Positions 37,251-45,973 of a stretch of DNA of 64,000 nt are shown here, piece by piece; within the stretch, counting starts at the first letter, position 1; each line of letters opens with the position of its first letter. The DNA is taken from contig NZ_SOCE01000001.1 of the NCBI RefSeq assembly GCF_004365175.1, positions 47,061-111,060 on the forward strand, given 5' to 3'. Origin of the DNA: Kribbella voronezhensis (lineage in GTDB: Bacteria > Actinomycetota > Actinomycetes > Propionibacteriales > Kribbellaceae). The translations under genes were made by a program, and so were the position numbers. The notes beneath the pieces were generated by a model. The model saw only the letters and a program-made list of their open reading frames with translations. It made no database searches and was not told where the DNA came from.

Positions 37251-39105
37251 TGGCGATCGCGTCCCCTTGGTGCTTGGCGATCATCTCGATCACGTCCCGG
37301 GCCAGCCCCTGGCCGGTCAGCCCGATCTCGGTCAGCACCGCGGCCCGCTTGGCGTGGTCGAGGAACTGCTGCGGGATACCGAAGTCGCGCACCGGTGTGG
37401 TGACGCCCGCGTCGCGCAGCGCCTGGGTGATCGCCGATCCACAACCGCCGGCCCGGCCGTTGTCCTCGATCGTGACGACGAACTTGTACTTTCCTGCCAG
37501 CTCGACCAGCTTCGGGTCGACCGGCTTCACCCAGCGCGGGTCCACGACGGTGACTCCGAAGCCCTGGTCCTGCAGCCTGGTGGCCACGTCGACCGCGGTC
37601 GCTGCCATCGAGCCGATCCCGATGATCAGCACGTCCGTGCCGGTGCGGACCAGGATGTCGGTGCCGCCGACCTTGTCGACGGCCTCGATGTCGTCGAAGA
37701 CCTCGCCCTTGGCGAACCGCAGTACGGTCGGGGCGTCGTCGACGTCGACGGCCTCGTTCAGGAGTTCCTGGAGTCGTTTGCCGTCGCGCGGCGCGGCCAG
37801 CCGGAGGCCTGGAACGACCTGCAGGATCGACATGTCCCACATGCCGTTGTGGCTGGCGCCGTCGTCACCGGTCACCCCGGCCCGGTCCAGCACGAACGTG
37901 ACGCCGCACTTGTGCAGCGCGACATCCATCAGCAGTTGGTCGAAGGCCCTGTTGAGGAAGGTCGCATAGAGGCCGACGACCGGGTGCATGCCGCCCATCG
38001 CGAGCCCGGCCGCGCTCGTCACCGCGTGCTGCTCGGCGATGCCGACATCGAAGATCCGGTCCGGGAACTCCTGCGCGAACGCGGCCAGTCCGGTCGGGTG
38101 CAGCATCGCCGCGGTGATCGCGACCACGTCCGGCCGGCGATGCCCGATCTCGACGAGTTCCTCGGCGAACACGTCGGTCCACCCGCGCGGCTTGTTCTTC
38201 GGCCGCACCTGGTGGAAGTTGTCCTCTTCGTCCTGCACGGCAGCGGCGTACCCGAAGCCCTTCTGGGTCACCGCGTGCACGATCACCGGCCCGCCGAACT
38301 GCTTGGCCTTGGTGAGCGCGTCCTCCATCGCCTGGCGGTCATGGCCGTCCACCGGGCCGACGTACTTGAGACCGAGATCCTCGAACATCCCCTGCGGGGC
38401 GAGCATGTCCTTGAGACCCTTCTTCACCCCGTGCAGCACTTCGTACATCGGGGGGCCGACGTACGGCGTACGGCCGAGGTTCTTCTTCACCAGGTCGAGG
38501 ATCTTCTCGTACCGCGGGTTGGTGCGCAGGCTGGTCAGGTGCGTCGCCAGGCCGCCGACCGTGGGGCTGTAGGAGCGGCCGTTGTCGTTGACGATGATGA
38601 CGAGCTTGAGGTCCTTCGCCGCCGCGATGTTGTTGAGGGCTTCCCAGGCCATGCCGCCGGTGAGACCGCCGTCACCGATCAGGGCTACGACGTGGCGGTC
38701 TTCTTTTCGCAGTCGGTAAGCCTTTGCCAGGCCGTCGGCGTACGAAAGCGAGGTCGAGGCGTGGCTGTTCTCGACGATGTCGTGCTCGGACTCTTTCTGG
38801 CTCGGGTAGCCGGACAGGCCGCCCTGCTGACGGAGCGTGTCGAACTTGGGCGCTCTCCCGGTCAGCAGCTTGTGCACGTAGGTCTGATGACCGGTGTCGT
38901 AGATCAGCCGGTCCTTGGGCGAGTCGAACACCCGGTGCATCGCCAGGGTGATCTCCACCATGCCCAGATTCGGCCCGAGGTGACCGCCGGTCCGCGACAC
39001 CGTCTCGACCAGGACGTCGCGGATCTCCGCGGCGAGCTCCGTCAGCTGATGGTCGGTCAGACCCTTCAGGTCCTCCGGTCCTCCGACCGTCTCCAGCACG
39101 CGCAT
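37210..39105 (-). CDS. dxs: 1-deoxy-D-xylulose-5-phosphate synthase Dxs
   Basis: Thiamine-diphosphate enzyme that condenses pyruvate and glyceraldehyde 3-phosphate, the entry to the MEP isoprenoid pathway. 631 residues, full length. Conserved blocks are [28 protein letters not shown], the ThDP motif [27 protein letters not shown] with the catalytic Glu, and [15 protein letters not shown]. Start [16 protein letters not shown], with GGAGGAGCTC close upstream on the minus strand. Upstream is a repeat-bearing leader. Confidence 0.96.
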   Translation of the reverse strand: MRVLETVGGPEDLKGLTDHQLTELAAEIRDVLVETVSRTGGHLGPNLGMVEITLAMHRVFDSPKDRLIYDTGHQTYVHKLLTGRAPKFDTLRQQGGLSGYPSQKESEHDIVENSHASTSLSYADGLAKAYRLRKEDRHVVALIGDGGLTGGMAWEALNNIAAAKDLKLVIIVNDNGRSYSPTVGGLATHLTSLRTNPRYEKILDLVKKNLGRTPYVGPPMYEVLHGVKKGLKDMLAPQGMFEDLGLKYVGPVDGHDRQAMEDALTKAKQFGGPVIVHAVTQKGFGYAAAVQDEEDNFHQVRPKNKPRGWTDVFAEELVEIGHRRPDVVAITAAMLHPTGLAAFAQEFPDRIFDVGIAEQHAVTSAAGLAMGGMHPVVGLYATFLNRAFDQLLMDVALHKCGVTFVLDRAGVTGDDGASHNGMWDMSILQVVPGLRLAAPRDGKRLQELLNEAVDVDDAPTVLRFAKGEVFDDIEAVDKVGGTDILVRTGTDVLIIGIGSMAATAVDVATRLQDQGFGVTVVDPRWVKPVDPKLVELAGKYKFVVTIEDNGRAGGCGSAITQALRDAGVTTPVRDFGIPQQFLDHAKRAAVLTEIGLTGQGLARDVIEMIAKHQGDAIASEPDTASGRPNGA

Positions 39106-39470
39106 CGAGCTCCTCCGCAGGTTGTCCTCGAATGCTTGAGTCTATGCACGGCGGAGCCGGATTCCGAACGCGGAGCGGGTGACCGTGCGTTTCTCACACT
39201 CCGAGATGAGGGTGACCTTGCCTGGCCCGGCGCGCTTACCGGCGTACGGCGAGGAGGCGCGCCTGCCGGCGTACGGGGTGAGCGTGGCGCTCACCCGGCT
39301 AGGGCGAGGAGACGCGCCTGCCGGGTACCGGGGCGACGTGGCGCTCACCGGCGCACGGGGTGAGCGTGGCGCTCCGCACCGGCGTACTGCAAGGAGTTGG
39401 CCGGCCGCTCCGCCGCCGTACCGGGGTGCTTGCTCGCTTGTGATGCGCACCCTCACCTACAGTGATCGGC
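39106..39470. repeat. dxs upstream region with ~54-base degenerate tandem repeats
   Basis: A 365-base gap between dxs and the DUF402 gene. It must hold both promoters. From about 39230 to 39385 a unit containing CGCGCCTGCCGG and GTGGCGCTCACC recurs with a ~54-base offset (e.g. 39249 and 39303), with a shorter third copy near 39352. Units are degenerate and the spacing is not constant. No gene seen. Confidence 0.5.
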
Positions 39471-39974
39471 ATGGAGCTGGTGAGGACACTCTTCTGCAAG
39501 TACGACGGCAGCCCCCACCGCCTCCTCGACGCCATCAACCTCGGCGAGGACGAACACGGCCTCTGGACCGGCTCCCTCCCTGGCACCCGAGCCCAACGAG
39601 CCGACGGCACCTGGGTCACCATCGACCACCACCGAGTCCGCCTCTTCCCCCGCGGCCAATGGTGGAGCGCCCTCTTCAACGACGCCCCTCACGCGACCTT
39701 GGTGTACTGCGACATCACCATGCCCGCGGAATTCGGCGTCAACTCAGTCACCGCCATCGACCTGGACCTAGACGTCCGCCTCCTCCGAGACGGCACCATC
39801 CGAGTAATGGACGAAGACGAATTCGAGTCCCACCAAGTCGCCTACTCGTACCCCGCCCAGGTAATCGCCACAGCCCAAGCCACCTGCACCTGGATAACCA
39901 CCAACATCGCCACGGCAGAGCCTTTCACCACCACCTACAAAACCTACTTAGACACCCTAAAATCCCTCGCCTAA
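39471..39974 (+). CDS. DUF402 family protein (copy A)
   Basis: 167 residues of the DUF402/FomD-like phosphatase-type fold. Family blocks: VRLFPRGQWWSALFND, YCDITMPAEFG, AIDLDLDVRLLRDG, MDEDEFESHQ and TTYKTYLDTL. The Asp/Glu-rich DLDLDV and DEDEF segments are the metal-binding acidic residues in related nucleoside di/triphosphatases, so a phosphatase role is plausible. Codon choice is somewhat more A-rich than in neighbours. A clear paralogue lies at 43619-44113 beyond the accessory island. Confidence 0.85.
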   Translation: MELVRTLFCKYDGSPHRLLDAINLGEDEHGLWTGSLPGTRAQRADGTWVTIDHHRVRLFPRGQWWSALFNDAPHATLVYCDITMPAEFGVNSVTAIDLDLDVRLLRDGTIRVMDEDEFESHQVAYSYPAQVIATAQATCTWITTNIATAEPFTTTYKTYLDTLKSLA

Positions 39975-40599
39975 CCCACCCCCGCTTCGCCCCGCCCGCC
40001 CCAGAACGCCGCTCCTCCGTCGCGACTGAGCCGTCGCCACGCGGCACCTCGCCTTTCCGAGAAACGGTCCCACCTCCGATGCCCGGGACTCGGTAGGAGG
40101 CGAGCCATCGAAGAAGCGCGCGACGTAGCCGTCGATGGCCACGCGACGGCCGACAAACCGTCCAGCCTACTCGGCCTGCCGGACCCACCGCCGCAACGTC
40201 TACGCCGTCACCCCCAACCGGCCCGACACCGCCACAATCACAGCCCACTCAGACCCATCATCCTCAACACGCTCCGTGACCCGCCGGACCGGGTTAGCCC
40301 AGGTCTGCTCGTCGTACTTGCTCGGCATAGATGCCCCCTTCCCAACAAAGGAGGTGCGCATCAAACCTGCGGTGATTCCCTGAACTGTCGGCTTGCCACC
40401 TGCTCCCAACGCCCGAGAATTCGTCCGCCCACCCCCCGACGGCCGGCGTCCTCCATTGGAGAGGCCACGCGGCATCGCGCCAATCAACTTTCGAATCCTT
40501 GGTTTCGAAAGTCCCCGAGAAAGCAAAGGAACAAGTATGAACCCCGCCGACCGACAGGCTCACACCTCCGTATCTCTGGAACTAGCTCACTCAGGTCTA
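39975..40599. other. Degenerate DNA at island edge
   Basis: Apart from the transposase remnant described separately, this 625-base stretch has no supportable gene. Its second half becomes AT-richer (40480-40640). A 34-codon reading with a fair ribosome site (40537-40641) runs into the 3' end of the immunity gene and has no recognisable content. Confidence 0.5.
40167..40328 (-). pseudogene. IS3-family OrfA transposase remnant
   Basis: The frame from the ATG at 40328 reads MPSKYDEQTWANPVRRV, then SEWAVIVAVSGRLGVTA, the helix-turn-helix start of IS3 OrfA proteins. It is broken by TAG at 40200-40202; in the same frame the conserved continuation TLRRWVRQAE follows, then a second TAG at 40167-40169. 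So at least two point mutations to stop codons killed it. No orfB, terminal inverted repeats or target duplication could be seen, so only a scrap of the element remains. Confidence 0.8.
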
Positions 40600-41046
40600 T
40601 TACTGCCAGTCGTCTTGAATTACAACCAATTTTCGAGATGATATCCGACCGAACAATTCAGCTGGACTCTCTCCTGCATACGCAAGGTAGGCATCGTACC
40701 CGCCATAGAATCGACCGTCCCGCGCCATCATTAGGACTAAATGTCCACTCGAAGCGGCGCCAATCGGTACCAGCGATGTGCCAAGAACCTTCTCGTATTC
40801 CTCAACGGTGTCCTTATATGTCGTCTCTATCGCAGTGACGGGATCGATAGCGATAACCTCCGCGAAACCACTCGCCGGGGGACCGACAGCCAAACCGCCG
40901 CACTCCTGTAGAAATTCTTCGACCAGGTCAGTGCACTCATAGCCCTCACTCGCGATCGCCTCTAAGTAGCGTTCGATAGGGACGCGCCGTCCGGCGAACC
41001 AGCCAGCTTGAGCCAGGACCGACAATCCCAAGTCAACCTCAGACAT
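40600..41046 (-). CDS. SUKH-3 domain immunity protein
   Basis: 148 residues, intact. SUKH-3 landmarks: LAQAGWFAGRRVPIERYLEA, then FLQECGGLAVG, the IDPVTAI block, YEKVLGTSLVPIGAASSGHL, DGRFYGGYDAYLAYAGESPAE. Such proteins bind and neutralise polymorphic toxin domains in the cytosol. It begins directly after the stop of the deaminase-like toxin fragment, the usual toxin-then-immunity order. A damaged second copy is present at 41745-42225. Codon use is less GC-biased than in the flanking chromosome, in line with transfer. Confidence 0.85.
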   Translation of the reverse strand: MSEVDLGLSVLAQAGWFAGRRVPIERYLEAIASEGYECTDLVEEFLQECGGLAVGPPASGFAEVIAIDPVTAIETTYKDTVEEYEKVLGTSLVPIGAASSGHLVLMMARDGRFYGGYDAYLAYAGESPAELFGRISSRKLVVIQDDWQ

Positions 41047-41367
41047 CTATCTGCTCCCCATAGGTACCCAAGCTAGACAGTTGCGGCAGAAATCAACCGG
41101 CTTGCCTGTCTTCGTGTACACAGTGTAGATGTCCAGATTTCTCAGCTTCGCGCCATCACTCAGCGCTGTGTCGCAGATCGCAACCTCCGCACAGTTGTAG
41201 GACGACCAACTCTGCTCCAACGACTCTTTCGGAAGAAGTGAGCGCAGGGCTGGTGGCGGCGCCTTCAATTCCCCACTGAATCCCGTATAAATCCTGCCGG
41301 TCGTCCGATCGACTCCGACTCCTGACACACGTGGAATACTTCTCTTACTAGATGCGTTCTGTCGCAC
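41047..41367 (-). pseudogene. Orphan YwqJ-like deaminase toxin C-terminal fragment
   Basis: 106 codons encode what looks like the tip of a polymorphic toxin of the YwqJ-type nucleic-acid deaminase group: VSGVGVDRTTGRIYTGFSGE, then NCAEV (Cys59-Ala-Glu61) and DFCRNCLAWVP (Cys94-x2-Cys97), the zinc and proton-shuttle residues of the deaminase fold. The N-terminal delivery and trafficking part is missing: reading upstream in frame meets a TGA only eight codons before the GTG. It overlaps the truncated SMI1 gene by 103 bases in another frame and is followed with no gap by the SUKH-3 gene. Could still be translated, but delivery seems impossible from here. Confidence 0.65.
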
Positions 41368-41705
41368 AAGTCTGGAAACCCGGCGAACTCATACCCCTGA
41401 TGCATCTGGAAAACGAGACTGTTCACCCCGAGGGACGCTTTTGATTTGTTTTCCTTGAGAAGCTCTATGGTAGCCTCCTTCAAATCCAAGACGTCAGGAT
41501 AGTAAGCATCGGTACCGATTTGGAATCGTCCCGCACTCCGGCCGATCCGCCTCAGGTAGCAGATGTAATCGTAGGGAAAAGACGGAACCCCCTGCCGCAA
41601 CCGGATCTCGTCGATTTCCTCGTCTGTGCAACCATGGAATTCCGACTCTCGCACACCGTTTCTGACTACACTAGTAAATAGTTTATCCATCGTCAGATCG
41701 TCCAC
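41265..41705 (-). pseudogene. SMI1/KNR4 (SUKH) immunity gene with replaced 3' end
   Basis: The first ~110 residues match the SMI1/KNR4 pattern: FHGCTDEEIDEIRLRQG, FPYDYICYLRRIGRSAG, then SLVFQMHQGYEFAGF (the usual vFqmHQGYqF). After that point the family's C-terminal part is missing; the frame runs on for about 36 codons through the deaminase fragment in the wrong phase. The junction near 41385 therefore joins a truncated immunity gene to a truncated toxin tip. GTG at 41705 or ATG at 41690 may be the start. Confidence 0.65.
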
Positions 41706-41744
41706 AAGTCCCGACTCTTCAAAGTCATCGACCGATGGGCCATT

Positions 41745-42225
41745 CTATTCATCATCTATTGGAATCTGTTCGAGCCGTTCAGACGAGATGCGGCCGACCA
41801 TCTGGGCAGGCGTATCGCCGGCGAAGGCGAAGAACATGTCGTACCCACCATAGAAGCGACCACTCCCTGTCATCATCAGCAGAGCAGATCAGGGTCGACG
41901 TCGTGGCCGCGATGTAAATGCCCACTATATGCGGCGCCAATCGGGACCAACGCGCTACCGACGGCATCCTCATACATCTGCGCTGTGCTCTTGGTTGTTG
42001 AGGAAATCGCCATGACTGGATCAATCGCCAAAACCTCGGCGAAACCGCCCGACGCAGGACCAATACTTAATCCCGCATATTCCGCGAGAAAGCCCTCGAC
42101 TAAGTCTGACCGCTCATAGCCATTCTTGGCCATGGCATCCAGGTAGCTGTCAATGGCTGCGCGCTGCCGACAAACCAGCCAGCGTCTCGCAACAGCGATA
42201 GTCCGAGTTCTGCGTCATTCGACAT
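41745..42225 (-). pseudogene. Frameshifted second SUKH-3 immunity gene
   Basis: Three reading frames together spell a close relative of the intact SUKH-3 gene. From the ATG at 42225: MSNDAELGLSLLRDAGWFVG; then a one-base loss near 42166 shifts to AIDSYLDAMAKNGYERSDLV and on to ALVPIGAAYSGHL. A 35-base stretch at 41880-41914 replaces the single codon expected (about 32 extra bases), after which another frame resumes LMMTGSGRFYGGYDMFFAF and ends GRISSERLEQIPIDDE. Alignment to the 40600-41046 protein makes both lesions clear. Confidence 0.8.
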
Positions 42226-42480
42226 CCATCTGCTCCCGAGGGGTATCCACGTATCACCCAGTCCTACGACCTCGGGGTACGGCGGCTGGTCGAGGCAGTT
42301 GCCGAGGTCAGCGCCGCTGTAAGTCGGGAGATCGCAGGCGGAGACGATGGAATCGGCGGTTCCTCGGCCTCGGCTGTCGAAACATTCAGCGCGCACAACG
42401 CCAGTACGAACCCATCCGCCCAACAGCCGGTCGCCAACTCAGCAGCTCCCGACGCGTGCCCCCATCCAGCCATGCCGCCC
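42226..42480 (-). pseudogene. Remnant upstream of the second SUKH-3 copy
   Basis: Reading into the second SUKH-3 start, the frame ends GDTWIPLGSRW-MSND, parallel to WVPMGSR-stop-MSEV before the intact copy, with the stop codon changed to TGG. This suggests an old toxin tail in the same position. The rest of the stretch (with TADSIVSACDL and NCLDQPPYPEVV in one frame) matches nothing I recognise. 42481-42566 shows nothing. Confidence 0.45.
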
Positions 42481-42566
42481 CCTTGGAAGCCGTGGCGGTG
42501 GACGACGGTCGGGTAATCATTCAGGAGCGGGCGGTAGGGGGTCCAGTGGGTTGCAGGTAGTTGCGG

Positions 42567-44113
<1,547 letters not shown>

Positions 44114-44147
44114 CGACGCGACGAGGTTCGCTGAAGACCAGGAGATG

Positions 44148-44210
44148 CGCCGGGTTGGGCCCGGCTGGAGCCGCCCCGCCCCAGCCGGACGGTCTCAACC
44201 CAACCCGGCG
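44148..44210. terminator. Nested hairpin between DUF402 B and the secreted hydrolase
   Basis: Outer perfect 12-bp stem (44148-44159 with 44199-44210) enclosing an inner 8-bp stem (44161-44168 with 44181-44188). Lies between convergent genes and should act both ways. Confidence 0.75.
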
Positions 44211-44295
44211 GCCAAACAAGCTTCGTGGAGCCGGTGGGTCGCCGGCAATCTCTTGCACGTTGTTCGAAGTGTTGTCACGGCTCGTGCCGGCGCCG

Positions 44296-45822
44296 TCACG
44301 GAACCCGGTGCAGGCTGAGCTTCAGGTCGTCCAGCTTCAACAAGTTGGGCACGCGGCCGTTCTGACCGGCGAACATGTCGGCGACCGGGGAAACCGTGAG
44401 GAACAAGGACTTGCCGGCCGGTACGTCGACGGCGATCCCGGGCAGGTCGATCGAGCGACGCGCGCCGTGGACGACCCGCTGCTCGCGGAGCGGCATCGTG
44501 TTGTTCTGGACGATCTTTGCGTCCAGGACGGAGCTGCCGACGCTGAGGGCGAAGAAGGCGCCGGCGTCCGGCAGCAGGCTGCTGACCTTGGCCTGGAGGC
44601 GCGGTACGCCGGCCACGGTGATCGGACCCTTGGCCAGCTCCACCTGGATCGGCAGGCCGAGGTTGGCCGAGGTGATCACCTTGCCGAGGCGGTACTGCTT
44701 GTTCGGCCTGAGGTTTCGTTGTTCGAGGCAACGACCGTCGGCGGTCGCGAGGTGGTAGCTGCCGAAGCCGGTCAGCCCGGTCTGCTGCTTCAACAGGTTG
44801 AGCGCCATGAAGCGTTGCTCCAGCGCGCCGAACGAAGGGCTCCCGAGCGCGACGGAACACGGATCGCCAGGAGTAGCGAACCCCGGCGGCAGCACGCTGG
44901 GCAAGGTGTGGCCGCCGTTGTAGCCGACGAAGATCGAGCGCTGCTGGGCGCGCGGTGTGAGTGCGTGCTGGAAGTTCTGCAGGCCCTGATTGAGGTTGAA
45001 GAGGTTGTCCGACAGGCCCTGGCCGAACAGCACCGGGATGTTCAGCTTGCGGCCGTGGGCAACGTGCCATGCGGGACCGTTCTTGGCGAAGAAGGCATCA
45101 AGGTCCCGGCCGGCTTGGCCTGTTGGCCAGGTCCCGGTCGTGACGAGCGAGACGAAGGCCGCCCCGACCGCTGGCGGGAGATGAGTGCCACCACCCGCGT
45201 AGAGGATCGCGAGCCAGAGCGTCCGGGCCGCTTCGTCCGGCGCCAGGCTCTGCTTGAGATCCCACCAGGTGATCTCCGGCGCCAGCGCGTCGAACCGCGT
45301 CCGGCCGCGATCGCGGAGCTCGGTGAAAGCACCGGCGAACTGGTAGCCACCGCCGTACGAGCCGCCGATCGCGCCGATCAGCGGGTCGCCCGGCCGTTGT
45401 TTGGTCACCCAGTCCAGGGAGGCGACGAAGTCGACCAGCTTGATCACGTCCCGGCCTTCGAAGTCCGGGTTCATCACGTGGGCGACGCCGGTACTCTCAC
45501 CGAAGCTGCGCTGGTCGAAGCTCAGTACGCCGTACCCGGCATCGAGCCAGGACTTGAAGGCAGCCGGGTCCTTCGTCCGGCTTCCACCCCAGCCGTGACT
45601 GTGGAAGATCAGCGGAACGGTGTGACCGGCCGAGGCGCCGTCGGGCCTGAACAGCGAGTAGCAGATCCGCACCGGCGTGGTGCTGCCCGGCTCTGGGACG
45701 CTGGCGATACAGCCGTTCGTCGTACTGGTGTCAGCGGCCGTAGCGGGTGCCACGGGCAGGACAGCTGTGGCCAGCAAGGCGACAGCGACTGAGATTCGCA
45801 AAGCAGGGCGGCGGCGGCTCAT
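44296..45822 (-). CDS. Secreted CocE/Xaa-Pro dipeptidyl-peptidase-like alpha/beta hydrolase
   Basis: 508 residues with a signal peptide (SRRRPALRISVAVALLATAV, cleavage near ATAAD). The catalytic domain shows FHSHGWGGS, the nucleophile Ser in GAIGGSYGGGYQF, the Asp in GLSDNLFNL and the His in NGGHTLP. A beta-rich C-terminal domain (about 370-508, VELAKGPITVAGVPRLQAKV) resembles the X-Pro/CocE galactose-binding domain. Esterase or prolyl-peptidase activity outside the cell; the substrate cannot be told. Confidence 0.86.
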   Translation of the reverse strand: MSRRRPALRISVAVALLATAVLPVAPATAADTSTTNGCIASVPEPGSTTPVRICYSLFRPDGASAGHTVPLIFHSHGWGGSRTKDPAAFKSWLDAGYGVLSFDQRSFGESTGVAHVMNPDFEGRDVIKLVDFVASLDWVTKQRPGDPLIGAIGGSYGGGYQFAGAFTELRDRGRTRFDALAPEITWWDLKQSLAPDEAARTLWLAILYAGGGTHLPPAVGAAFVSLVTTGTWPTGQAGRDLDAFFAKNGPAWHVAHGRKLNIPVLFGQGLSDNLFNLNQGLQNFQHALTPRAQQRSIFVGYNGGHTLPSVLPPGFATPGDPCSVALGSPSFGALEQRFMALNLLKQQTGLTGFGSYHLATADGRCLEQRNLRPNKQYRLGKVITSANLGLPIQVELAKGPITVAGVPRLQAKVSSLLPDAGAFFALSVGSSVLDAKIVQNNTMPLREQRVVHGARRSIDLPGIAVDVPAGKSLFLTVSPVADMFAGQNGRVPNLLKLDDLKLSLHRVP

Positions 45823-45973
45823 GGTGACCCCTAGTTATCGGCATCTCCCGGTGCGCACACGCTAGACCAGGCCACCGACGAGAACCAGACCGTGAGGCCC
45901 CTAAGTTACGCGCGAGTCACCTGCTCCGCTGTGGGCGAACCGGCGGGCTCCACCGGCCCCGAACTGCGAGACT

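Noticed and set aside
37267..39363. Long plus-strand open frame of ~700 codons over dxs
   Set aside because: Mirror of the well-supported dxs gene; composition is that of an antisense shadow.
39957..40142. Small minus-strand frame near the transposase scrap
   Set aside because: No recognisable content, overlaps the DUF402 end, and lies past the dead transposase; probably non-coding.
40537..40641. Short 34-codon gene with AAAGGAAC ribosome site at the island edge
   Set aside because: Runs antisense into the SUKH-3 gene end, no known family, and no sign of a toxin or leader peptide.
41047..41367. Deaminase fragment as an intact metabolic cytidine deaminase
   Set aside because: The motif order (TGRIYTGFSG, NCAEV, FCRNC) fits polymorphic-toxin tips better, it lacks an N-terminal part, and an immunity gene follows without a gap.
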